From the NCBI GenBank assembly GCA_035629075.1, contig DASPIK010000086.1, forward strand, positions 62,001 through 126,000: a stretch of 64,000 bases of DNA. Reading direction: 5' to 3'. The notes beneath the pieces are model-generated. The model made no database searches. It was not told the DNA's origin and was given only the letters and a program-made list of their open reading frames with translations. The position numbers and the translations under genes were made by a program. Numbering within the stretch: position 1 is the first letter of the stretch; each line of letters starts with the position of its first letter. This DNA is from JAEZPW01 sp035629075. GTDB taxonomy: Bacteria; Acidobacteriota; Terriglobia; Terriglobales; Acidobacteriaceae. This document shows positions 15,920 through 23,936 of this stretch, piece by piece.

Positions 15920-16633
15920 TCAGAAGTGCGCTTGAAGGTCCGAAAAACGATCAACGATCAGCAGCCTGCCTTCCACGTTGTCGGTTAGCACCTTGCCTTG
16001 TTCCAGAACCCAAGTCATGTCGTGGGGAATGAACACGGCATTCAGTCCAACAGCAAGTGCAGGATTGATGTCTGACTTGGGGCTATTGCCGACCATCCAT
16101 GTATTGTCCGCGGCCAGACCGTACTTCTCGACAATAGATCTGTACGTGGGCGGATCCTTCTCAGCTACTATCTCCACAGCCGAGAAGTAGTCCTTCACGC
16201 CGGAGCGCTCGACTTTGGCGGACTGCTCGGTGATGTTGCCTTTGGTCATCATGATCAGGTGGTGCCGCCCAGAGAGATACTGCAGCGTTTCAGGCACTCC
16301 TTCGAACATCTCAATCGGATGCTCGGCGATCATGTGGGCGAAACTGTGAATGGTTTCGTGCAGCGCGGGCGTAATCGGCTCGACTGAAAGCCGCTCGAAT
16401 GTCCGCATAAGGGCATGCGCGAAACTATGTAATCCGTAGCCGTGGCTGATGATGCATTCGCGCTCAACGTCATTGAGCACAGCTCGAACTTCCTCGCGCG
16501 TGTATTCCTGGTGATTCAAGAACGAGATGAATTCGGCGATGGCGCGCTCGAAATAGATGTTGTTGGCCCACAGCGTATCGTCGGCATCGATCAGCAGGGT
16601 CTGCCTGCCGTTGCTTTTTTCGTTCGTTCCCAT
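15920..16633 (-). CDS. HAD-superfamily hydrolase (haloacid dehalogenase-like phosphatase)
   Basis: 237 residues from ATG 16633. Longer frames to 16756 would overlap the leader of the divergent gene at 16807 and have no family match. The HAD motifs are in order: nucleophile DADDT (16-20), motif II Thr in MMTKGN, a Lys in the AEKDPPTYR segment, and a motif IV-like VGNSPKSDINPA. The helical cap inserted after motif I is of C1 type. It should be a Mg-dependent phosphatase acting on a small phosphometabolite; the substrate cannot be read from the sequence. Confidence 0.8.
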   Translation of the reverse strand: MGTNEKSNGRQTLLIDADDTLWANNIYFERAIAEFISFLNHQEYTREEVRAVLNDVERECIISHGYGLHSFAHALMRTFERLSVEPITPALHETIHSFAHMIAEHPIEMFEGVPETLQYLSGRHHLIMMTKGNITEQSAKVERSGVKDYFSAVEIVAEKDPPTYRSIVEKYGLAADNTWMVGNSPKSDINPALAVGLNAVFIPHDMTWVLEQGKVLTDNVEGRLLIVDRFSDLQAHF

Positions 16634-16806
16634 TGTGATTCCAGCTTTCATCATAAAGGACGATGCGAGCACCTGCATCTGGATGTTTCTCACTTCGGAG
16701 CCGGCGCATACGGCCAAACAGGCACAGGGCCGGGACTTACCCGGCAGGACGAGCAAAGCTCACCAAATCCGTAGGTACCCGTCTATCTCTCTGCAAGGAG
16801 GCAGTG

Positions 16807-17643
16807 ATGCATAAGCGTAGATCAACATGGATGGGAGCGGTAATCGGTACAATTTTCGCGCTCACCTTTTCGCTGGGCGCGCATGCCGAGGATCTCCGTG
16901 AAGAGTTCCACCAGACGTATCCACTTGCGGCCAACGGGCAAGTTTCACTCGCTAATATCAACGGCAACGTGCAGGTCACGGCATGGGACCGCAATGAAGT
17001 GAAGGTGGACGCAGTCAAGCACGCCTCCACCGCCGAGAAGTTGCAGGAAGCGAAGATCGTCGTTGACACCAAGACGGATTCCATCGCCATAAAGACCGAG
17101 TACCCTCGCGATCGCCGGAATTACAGCAATCCTGCGAGTGTGGATTACATGTTGACAGTGCCGCGTAATGCGAAGCTGCACAAAATAGACCTGATCAATG
17201 GCGATCTTACGATCGATGGCATTACCAACGACATTCGCGCGAACTCGATCAACGGAAAGGTGAATGCCCGTGGACTGACCGGGCGCCTCGATCTCTCGAC
17301 GGTTAACGGTAAGGTGTCGGCCAGTTTCGTCCGTCTGGGTGCGAACAATGTTCGACTGCATTCCGTCAATGGTCCACTAGAAGTAGTGTTGCCTTCTGAT
17401 GTGCAAGCCGAAATCCATGCTTCAACCCTCAACGGCAGTATCAGCAATGAATATGGCCTGAAGATCAGTCACCGGCGTTTTGTAGGTCACGACCTACGAG
17501 GCAAACTCGGGAACGGCGGCACGCTCGTCTCGCTGAAGAATGTGAACGGAAGTATCACGGTGCGTCACGCTTCCGACGGCAAGCCCTTGAGCAAGGCCAC
17601 CAGTTTGGGATCCCCGGACACCACGGAAGAATCGAAATTGTAG
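16807..17643 (+). CDS. Exported DUF4097 (LiaG/YvlB-like beta-helix) protein
   Basis: 278 residues. ATG 16807 has GGAGG six bases upstream; the frame continues to 16663 but that part is not used. Signal peptide 1-27. The rest is a right-handed beta-helix-like repeat of short strands with recurring (I/L)-N-G-x-(I/V/L) turns: NINGNV, LINGDL, SINGKV, TVNGKV, SVNGPL, TLNGSI and NVNGSI. These turns are the hallmark of DUF4097 adhesin-like proteins. It is presumably periplasmic or surface-bound. The promoter is shared with the HAD gene facing the other way. Confidence 0.8.
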   Translation: MHKRRSTWMGAVIGTIFALTFSLGAHAEDLREEFHQTYPLAANGQVSLANINGNVQVTAWDRNEVKVDAVKHASTAEKLQEAKIVVDTKTDSIAIKTEYPRDRRNYSNPASVDYMLTVPRNAKLHKIDLINGDLTIDGITNDIRANSINGKVNARGLTGRLDLSTVNGKVSASFVRLGANNVRLHSVNGPLEVVLPSDVQAEIHASTLNGSISNEYGLKISHRRFVGHDLRGKLGNGGTLVSLKNVNGSITVRHASDGKPLSKATSLGSPDTTEESKL

Positions 17644-17806
17644 GGACTGAATAGGCACTATCAACTTCGGCTACGGCCGAAAGTCGGGCCATGGCCTCCG
17701 ACGCGGCCGCAAGATACGGTCCTCGCCCCAGGGCTGTATCAAGCGGTCGCGACGGGAAAATGTCTGATCAGGGGTACAATGTCTCGGCCCGACGCGACGG
17801 GTCGCC

Positions 17807-18514
17807 TTACTTCCTTCCGATCATTAGCAGCGCACCGATTCTCTTGAAGTCCCGCAGCTCTTCTGCGCTCGCGAACCACTTACCCGTGTACTCATCCGGA
17901 GTAGGTGTCAGATCGGGTATGCGCTTGGCCTGAACGGAAGCAAAGCTGTGCTTCCTGAGCAGGTCGAGGTACTCCTGCTCGGACCGTACCTGTACCGGCA
18001 CCTTAAGTTCGCTCACCCACCTTAGGGAGTATGGATTGTCCTTGTACAGGTTGATGAGGATGAACAATTCCCCACCCGGCGCGAGGACGCGCAATAACTC
18101 ATCCAGTGCCTTGTCCTGATCTGCGTAGTAGTAGAACGACTCGATGGAGAGCACGCGATCAAAGAAGTTGTCCTGCCAAGGAATCTGCTCGGCCGAACCC
18201 CAAACGTACATCACGTTCTCGAATTCGCGAGACTGTGCCCGGGCGCGACGCACCATCTCGTCGGACACGTCGAGCCCGACGACCTGTCCGGCATCTCCGC
18301 TGCCCTCGCCCACCATTCGAGCCATGATCCGAGTGGCCCACCCCGACCCGCAACCGAGGTCCAGTACGCGATGGCCGGGTTTCAGGCCCATCAACTGGAT
18401 TGTCTGCTCGGCAATGCTGATGTGGTGTCGCTCCATTTCTTCGCCACGGCCCTCTTCGGCCCAGCGGTTGAACTCCTGCTGTAGACGCTCGTTCGGGGAC
18501 TTCGGATCCGGCAT
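17807..18514 (-). CDS. Class I SAM-dependent methyltransferase
   Basis: 235 residues with GGAGG before ATG 18514. The SAM-binding motif LDLGCGSGWA is at 51-60, followed by GLDVSDEMV (motif II) and a VLAPGGELFI strand-turn (motif post III). It belongs to the Methyltransf_11/UbiE-like group. The N-terminus (QQEFNRWAEEGRGEEMERHH) resembles small-molecule methyltransferases, but the substrate is unknown. It diverges from the zinc-ribbon/permease pair. Confidence 0.8.
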   Translation of the reverse strand: MPDPKSPNERLQQEFNRWAEEGRGEEMERHHISIAEQTIQLMGLKPGHRVLDLGCGSGWATRIMARMVGEGSGDAGQVVGLDVSDEMVRRARAQSREFENVMYVWGSAEQIPWQDNFFDRVLSIESFYYYADQDKALDELLRVLAPGGELFILINLYKDNPYSLRWVSELKVPVQVRSEQEYLDLLRKHSFASVQAKRIPDLTPTPDEYTGKWFASAEELRDFKRIGALLMIGRK

Positions 18515-18565
18515 CTTGCAACCTCCACGCGATTTAAAACTTCTATGCTACAGTTGCCGTCCGCT

Positions 18566-18763
18566 ATGGCTCAATCTCCGCCTCAGTCGCACACCGGGCC
18601 TGATCCTTCGCCTGCAGAGCGCAAGGACGCAACAGGCGGTCTGTACTGCCCTCGCTGCGCCCGCGAGGTCGACGATCCCCTAACATGCGGAGACTGCTCC
18701 GCTGTGATTTGCCGAGTGTGCGGAACGCCGCTCGAGTCGCCTGACGACCTCGCCTTTGGATAA
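18566..18763 (+). CDS. Small zinc-ribbon protein
   Basis: 65 residues from ATG 18566; an ATG at 18545 would add seven. Three Cys pairs (Cys28/31, 41/44 and 49/52) form a compact zinc ribbon, in the pattern YCPRC, CGDC and CRVC. The N-terminal 25 residues are Pro/Ser-rich and disordered. There is no other domain. The next gene starts four bases after its stop, so it is co-transcribed and probably coupled to the amino acid permease. Confidence 0.65.
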   Translation: MAQSPPQSHTGPDPSPAERKDATGGLYCPRCAREVDDPLTCGDCSAVICRVCGTPLESPDDLAFG

Positions 18764-18766
18764 CAC

Positions 18767-20215
18767 ATGAGCATGCCACGTGCCGCCTCTTCCCAACCAA
18801 CGCCGTCACTAGGCGTAGTGGAAGGTTCCCGGCCTGGCCTCGTTCGCGGTCTCTCCCTGCTCGACTCTGTGCTCCTGCTGTGCGGCGGCATCATTGGCTC
18901 CGGAATCTTTTTGACGGCCGGGCAGATCGCAGAGCAGGTGCGCACGCCTGGCCTCTTCCTGCTCGTGTGGGTAGCGGGAGGCATGATCAGTCTGCTTGCC
19001 TGTTTCGCATTCGCCGAACTGGGTTCAATGTTCCCCAGCGCAGGTGGCCAGTACGTCTACCTTCGCGAAGCATACGGCGAGTTCTGGGCTTTCCTTTATG
19101 GCTGGATGAACTTTGCCGTCAGTGGCGCCGGTACGATCGCCGCTCTGGCCGTTGGATTCGCCGAATACTTCGGCGTGCTCATTCCGGTCTTCAGCGCGCG
19201 AATTCCTGTAGCACATATCGGCGGTTGGGCCTTCACTCGGGGCCACGCCGTAGCAATCGCATCAATCGTCGTCCTTACCGCGATTAACGTGCTTGGGTTG
19301 CGTCGCGCAGCGCTGTTTCAAAATGTCGCCACGTTCCTGAAATTTGCAGCCATAGCCATCTTTGTGGCGCTGGGATTTCTGATTGGGAAGGGTTCCTGGT
19401 CGAACTTCACCGCACCCGCCGAACCGAATGTTGGCGTATCGCCATTCGCAGCGTTTGGCGTTGCACTGATCGCCGTCTTCTGGGCTTACGATGGCTGGGT
19501 TTACATCACCTGGGTTGCTGGCGAGGTAAAGGACCCGCGGCGGAATGTCCCACGCGCCCTCGTTATCGGGGTGATCGTGGTCGGAGTGCTCTACATCGCA
19601 CTAAACGCGGTCTATCTGTACGCCCTTCCCGTGGCTCGGATCGCCGGCGAGACAACGATTGCGCAGACAGCCGCTGTCAGCCTCTTCTCACCTGATGCTG
19701 CCGGTTGGCTCGCGGCTATGATCGCGGTGTCGTGCTTCGGCGCAATGTCCAGCGGGATTCTGTGCTACGCGCGCGTGTATTACGCGATGGCAATGGACGG
19801 AACTTTCTTCCGCAGTATGGCATACGTCCATCCGCGCTACCGCACGCCGTCGTTCAGCCTTGTCGTGCAGGGAATCTGGACGGTCGTGCTGGCGCTCAGC
19901 GGAACGTACGAGCAACTGTTCACCTACACCATGTTCATGATGGTGCTGTCCTACGTGGCCACTGTCGCCGGTTTGTTCGTTCTGCGGTACAAGCGTCCCG
20001 ATGCTCCCCGCCCCTACCGATGCAGCGGATACCCTTGGGTTCCGGCTCTATACATCCTTATCGGCGGGGCATGGGCCCTCAACGCCGCAGTCGAACGCCC
20101 GACCGAGGCGGTCGCTGGAATAGCCATTTGCCTGATCGGTGTGCCCGGCTATCTGTATTGGCGTCGCCGTTCACAGGCCAGGCCAGTCGCCCTCCCGGAA
20201 AGCACTCAGCCGTAA
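18767..20215 (+). CDS. APC-superfamily amino acid permease
   Basis: 482 residues with about twelve membrane helices. The first has the conserved GGIIGSGIF motif near residue 40, and the unwound region of helix 6 (FWAYDGWVYITWVAGEVKDPRRN) is that of LAT/SteT-type transporters. It should exchange or import neutral amino acids across the inner membrane. It directly follows the zinc-ribbon gene. The GTP/GTG-rich N-tail (1-25) is cytoplasmic. Confidence 0.85.
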   Translation: MSMPRAASSQPTPSLGVVEGSRPGLVRGLSLLDSVLLLCGGIIGSGIFLTAGQIAEQVRTPGLFLLVWVAGGMISLLACFAFAELGSMFPSAGGQYVYLREAYGEFWAFLYGWMNFAVSGAGTIAALAVGFAEYFGVLIPVFSARIPVAHIGGWAFTRGHAVAIASIVVLTAINVLGLRRAALFQNVATFLKFAAIAIFVALGFLIGKGSWSNFTAPAEPNVGVSPFAAFGVALIAVFWAYDGWVYITWVAGEVKDPRRNVPRALVIGVIVVGVLYIALNAVYLYALPVARIAGETTIAQTAAVSLFSPDAAGWLAAMIAVSCFGAMSSGILCYARVYYAMAMDGTFFRSMAYVHPRYRTPSFSLVVQGIWTVVLALSGTYEQLFTYTMFMMVLSYVATVAGLFVLRYKRPDAPRPYRCSGYPWVPALYILIGGAWALNAAVERPTEAVAGIAICLIGVPGYLYWRRRSQARPVALPESTQP

Positions 20216-20288
20216 CTCGAAGAAGAGACGCGGTGTTCGAGAGACAAAGCGCAAACCCCGCGCCCGCACGCCTCATCTTCTACAACCA

Positions 20289-21077
20289 ATGCCCAGCGAA
20301 GTTCAGACCTGCACATCGGGCGCTCCTTGCCCCGCTGACTATGATCGCTTTGCCTCCATCTACAACAGTTGGATGGCAGAGGATTTCTGCATGCGCGCGT
20401 GGCTGGTGATCGAGAGCCTCGTGCTACAAACGCTCAACCCGGGCGCTAAGATTCTGGACCTTTGTTGCGGAACCGGGCACATGGCTCGGCTTCTTCTCAA
20501 CTCTGGTTTTCAGGTGACGGGTATCGATGCCTCCGACGAAATGCTCACTTTCTCTCGGCAAAATGCTCCGGCAGCGACCTTCGTGCGGGCGGATGCTCGC
20601 GCATTCGATCTCGCCTTATTGGGACAAACCCGGTCGTTCGACGCCGTGATATCCACCTTCAACAGCTTCGCACATCTGCCGACCACGGCGGACTTATCGC
20701 TTGTCTTTCGCAATGTTCGCGATTGTCTCCATTCGGGTGCTCCGTTCCTTTTCGACATCAATATGGAGGAGGCTTACTTTTCGAGGTGGCACGGATCGTT
20801 CGGCCTGGTTGCTGATGACCGGGCCTGCGTAGTTCAACCCAGCTACGATCATCAGCAGCGCATCGCCACAAATCGCATAACAATTTTCGAAACTCAGTCG
20901 CCGCACTCCCATTCATATTCCCGATCAGAGTTCACGATCACGCAGAAGTGCCATTCGGAGTCCGATCTGCGCGCAGGCCTGCATTGCGGAGGGTTCGCGA
21001 CTGTGCAGGCTTTCGATGCTGAACGTGATCTGGGAATGATTGGCGAAGCAGGCAGAACTTTTTTTCTGTGCCGCTAA
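20289..21077 (+). CDS. Class I SAM-dependent methyltransferase
   Basis: 262 residues from ATG 20289. The frame is open to 20139, inside the permease gene, but the domain begins after residue 15. SAM motif LDLCCGTGHMA at 56-66, acidic loop VTGIDASDEML, and VISTFNSFAHL matching the family's motif II. The C-terminal lid (about 150-250) is like that of Methyltransf_25 members. Substrate unknown. It is the second methyltransferase within 3 kb but is not closely similar to the one at 17807. Confidence 0.8.
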   Translation: MPSEVQTCTSGAPCPADYDRFASIYNSWMAEDFCMRAWLVIESLVLQTLNPGAKILDLCCGTGHMARLLLNSGFQVTGIDASDEMLTFSRQNAPAATFVRADARAFDLALLGQTRSFDAVISTFNSFAHLPTTADLSLVFRNVRDCLHSGAPFLFDINMEEAYFSRWHGSFGLVADDRACVVQPSYDHQQRIATNRITIFETQSPHSHSYSRSEFTITQKCHSESDLRAGLHCGGFATVQAFDAERDLGMIGEAGRTFFLCR

Positions 21078-21116
21078 TCCCATCTCGATGCGGTAAGCTT
21101 CTACGGGACGGAACGT

Positions 21117-21572
21117 ATGGTCTACCGCTCAAAAAAAGACACGCGCAGCATCGCTGTGCTGTGCATCGCCCTTCTGGTTCCATTTGTAGCGGCTATCGTT
21201 CAGTTTGCGTCGCGAACCCACTGGGCTAGCGGACTCGTGCTGCTGATGTTCGATCTCTGCATCGTGAGCGTCAGCTTCCCTCTGGTGTATGAGCTAACAG
21301 GGTCCATGCTTCACGTGCGCAGCGGCATGCTGCGGTGGCAGATTCCGTTCGAGGACATTCTCGCGGTTATCCCCACCCGCAATTCACGCAGTTCCCCGGC
21401 GTGGTCCCGTGATCGCCTGCTAATCGCTTATCGAAAGAATCGGAAACTCATGCCCCTGATGATCTCGCCCGAGCGGCAGCAGGAATTCATCCAGGAGATC
21501 ACCGGCAAAATTCCCGCCCTGCAGTTTGACGGTAAGGGCTACGCGAGAGCAGACGCATTCGTCTCGTTATAA
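21117..21572 (+). CDS. Membrane protein with a bacterial PH-like domain
   Basis: 151 residues. Two membrane helices at about 14-32 and 38-58 are followed by a YyaB-type PH-like domain (about 60-135), recognisable by the sequence HVRSGMLRWQIPFEDILAVIP and by ISPERQQEFI near the end. Its role is unknown; proteins like this are usually inner-membrane and cytoplasm-facing. It follows the methyltransferase by 39 bases and may be co-transcribed. Confidence 0.7.
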   Translation: MVYRSKKDTRSIAVLCIALLVPFVAAIVQFASRTHWASGLVLLMFDLCIVSVSFPLVYELTGSMLHVRSGMLRWQIPFEDILAVIPTRNSRSSPAWSRDRLLIAYRKNRKLMPLMISPERQQEFIQEITGKIPALQFDGKGYARADAFVSL

Positions 21573-21664
21573 AGGACTGCTGCTATTTCAGCTTTCGCCC
21601 GATCGGCTTACAATCACTTCACCACACAGTCCAGATATGGCTTGATAATAATTTCAGATCGCCT

Positions 21665-22015
21665 ATGAGTCGCCTTTACACCCCGTTTGTCACCATCGGC
21701 CTGCTTGTCATATCGAACGTCTTCATGACTTTCGCCTGGTACGGTCACCTAAAGCACAGAAATGTGCCGCTGCTGAAAGTCATTCTCATCAGCTGGGGAA
21801 TCGCTCTTTTCGAATACTGTTTCCAAGTGCCGGCGAACCGCTGGGGTTATGGCCGCTTCAACGCCGCCCAACTAAAGACGCTGCAGGAAGTGATCACGCT
21901 GACGGTGTTCTCGGTTTTCTCGATCACATACCTTGGTGAAAGCTTTCACTGGAAGTACGCCGTCGGATTCGCGCTGATCGTGCTGGCTGTCTTCATCATC
22001 TTCAAAGAGTGGTAA
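21665..22015 (+). CDS. DMT-family (DUF486) small membrane protein
   Basis: 116 residues with four membrane helices. It begins with ISNVFMTFAWYGHL and has the FEYCFQVPANRWGYG loop that defines DUF486, a compact half-size relative of the drug/metabolite transporters. It probably dimerises. Substrate unknown. It stands alone with about 90 and 230 bases of non-coding DNA around it. Confidence 0.85.
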   Translation: MSRLYTPFVTIGLLVISNVFMTFAWYGHLKHRNVPLLKVILISWGIALFEYCFQVPANRWGYGRFNAAQLKTLQEVITLTVFSVFSITYLGESFHWKYAVGFALIVLAVFIIFKEW

Positions 22016-22249
22016 ATCGGACTTCTGGTGGCTGGTTCTGAACCATTATTCTGGTCCGAGCACATCGGATAGGGCGAGCTAGAGTTCTCGCATTGAACAG
22101 GTGGGTAGCAGTTTGAGACCTCGATACTCAACCTGATGGATTGGCCTCACTGCTCATTTTGGGATAAGCTGAACAGCTTTCGCTTCCGGCTCCTCTGACC
22201 TGCCGGTTGCACGGGATTTCGAACAAACATTTCAATCAGGAGCGAACTC

Positions 22250-23440
22250 ATGAAGCTTCTTGTGATCGGAGCGGGCATGATGGGTTCGGCGGCCGCCTAC
22301 GATATGGCGCGCTCACCCGACGTTGACTCTGTCACCCTGGCGGACACCGATGCAAAGCGCGCGAAGGAAGCCGCTGCTCGGGTCAACAAGCTGACAAAGT
22401 CGAAAAAGGTCCGTCCCGTGCAGGTGGACGCGAGCAAAGAATCGGCGGTTCGCAAGCTCATGCGCGGTCATGTGGCCGCTTTATCAGCCGTTCCCTATTT
22501 CTTCAATCTCGGGCTTTGCAAGGCGGCGATTGAGGCCGGCTGTCATTTCGCAGATCTCGGTGGGAACAACACGGTCGTTCGCCAGGAACTGAAGCTGGAG
22601 AAAGCTGCGCGAAAGAAAAATGTCTCCATAGCCCCCGACTGTGGACTCTCGCCTGGCATGGCCTCCATTCTGGGAGGCGAACTGGTGAAGCGCCTCGGCG
22701 GCAAGGCCGATGCCATTGAAGTCTATGTCGGTGGATTGCCGATTGAGCCCAAACGACCGTTCAACTACCAACTCGTTTTCAGCGTCGAAGGGCTGATTAA
22801 CGAGTACGTCGAGCCTGCCCGCATTCTCCGCAAAGGAAAGCTGGTGACCATCGAACCGCTCTCCGAGCCAGAGGTCTTCATCATGAACGGATTCCCGCCC
22901 CTGGACGCTTTTCACACGTCGGGTGGGACCTCCACCATGCCCGAGACCTTCCAGGGGAAGGTAGGCGAGTGCTTCGAAAAGACACTGCGGTATCAAGGCC
23001 ATTTCGCGATAATCCGCGCGCTCTATGATCTGGGCCTGTTCTCGAGCCAGCCCATGAAAGTCGGCAAGCAACAGATCATCCCGCGCCAGTTGATGACCAA
23101 GATCTTCGAGGAGAAGTTCGCCGGTGACGAACCAGATGTGACGATTCTTCGAGTCGAGGGTCATTTGAAAGACAAAACAGCGAGTTTCACCGTTGTCGAT
23201 CGCTATGATCCGAAGACAAAGATGACCTCCATGATGCGCACTACTGCGTGGCCGGCGGCGATTGTTGTGCAGATGATGGCCAGTGGCCTCATCGAAAGAC
23301 GCGGAGCCATCCTGCAAGAACTGAATGTACCTGCGGACCTGTTCATCCAGGAAATGGCGAAGCGAGGCATCAACATCGAATACAGTGAAGTACCAGATTC
23401 AGAAGCGGCTGAGAGCAGGGTGTTGAGAGCGGAGGCGTAA
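22250..23440 (+). CDS. Saccharopine dehydrogenase family oxidoreductase
   Basis: 396 residues. An N-terminal Rossmann fold with GAGMMGSAAA (7-16), then a conserved APDCGLSPGMASIL segment and a C-terminal dehydrogenase domain. This matches the saccharopine dehydrogenase/lysine 6-dehydrogenase group, with NAD(P)-linked oxidation or reductive condensation at an amino acid. ATG 22250 has AGGAG upstream. The DoxX gene begins at the very next base after its stop, which implies coupling. Exact substrate not resolved; there is no other lysine pathway gene nearby. Confidence 0.8.
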   Translation: MKLLVIGAGMMGSAAAYDMARSPDVDSVTLADTDAKRAKEAAARVNKLTKSKKVRPVQVDASKESAVRKLMRGHVAALSAVPYFFNLGLCKAAIEAGCHFADLGGNNTVVRQELKLEKAARKKNVSIAPDCGLSPGMASILGGELVKRLGGKADAIEVYVGGLPIEPKRPFNYQLVFSVEGLINEYVEPARILRKGKLVTIEPLSEPEVFIMNGFPPLDAFHTSGGTSTMPETFQGKVGECFEKTLRYQGHFAIIRALYDLGLFSSQPMKVGKQQIIPRQLMTKIFEEKFAGDEPDVTILRVEGHLKDKTASFTVVDRYDPKTKMTSMMRTTAWPAAIVVQMMASGLIERRGAILQELNVPADLFIQEMAKRGINIEYSEVPDSEAAESRVLRAEA

Positions 23441-23851
23441 GTGCGTTTTCTCGATCGTTTGCAGCCCTTGGGGCTTTTAGTGCTTCGCGTAGTGCTCGGT
23501 GTCATTCTCATTGCGCACGGAAAAGGGAAGGTGTTCGGCGGACTCGGAAGGCACATGGAGTTCGTCGGAAGCCTTGGGATGCCTTCCTGGCTCGGCATCC
23601 TGTCGGCTGGGACCGAATTCTTCGGCGGCATTCTTCTGGTTGTTGGGCTTCTAACCCGTTTCGCCAGCGTAGCGGCACTCATTCAAATGCTCGTCATCAT
23701 CTTCAAGGTGCACCTTAAAGGTGGCCTGATGGGCAGTGAAGGTTATGAGTTCCCGCTCAGTCTCGCTTCGATGGCTTTCCTGCTGATCTGGTTCGGCGCC
23801 GGCCCCATCTCGCTGGACTGGCTGTTCGGCGGACATAGAGGAAAGCGCTGA
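23441..23851 (+). CDS. DoxX-family membrane protein
   Basis: 136 residues, GTG start at 23441, immediately after the previous stop codon. Four membrane helices; the first carries RVVLGVILIAHGKGKVFGG and the second SAGTEFFGGILLVVGLLTR, both typical of DoxX. The family is linked to quinone-coupled redox processes, but most members have no proven function. Pairing with a dehydrogenase fits a redox role. This is an inference from position. Confidence 0.8.
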   Translation: MRFLDRLQPLGLLVLRVVLGVILIAHGKGKVFGGLGRHMEFVGSLGMPSWLGILSAGTEFFGGILLVVGLLTRFASVAALIQMLVIIFKVHLKGGLMGSEGYEFPLSLASMAFLLIWFGAGPISLDWLFGGHRGKR

Positions 23852-23878
23852 AGCCGTTTTGACATACGACTGAACAAC

Positions 23879-23912
23879 GAAAACGGCAGCGCCGATCCGC
23901 TGCCGTTTCTCT
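23879..23912. terminator. Bidirectional terminator between DoxX and the E1 dehydrogenase
   Basis: AAACGGCAGCG (23881-23891) and CGCTGCCGTTT (23898-23908) form a perfect 11-base stem with T on both outer sides. It lies between converging genes. Confidence 0.75.
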
Positions 23913-23936
23913 TTATCCAGTTCACACGCATTCGCT

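Noticed and set aside
22484..23317. 277-codon minus-strand frame opposite the saccharopine dehydrogenase-like gene
   Set aside because: It has no family resemblance and mirrors the codon bias of the plus-strand gene, whose Rossmann and catalytic motifs are clear.
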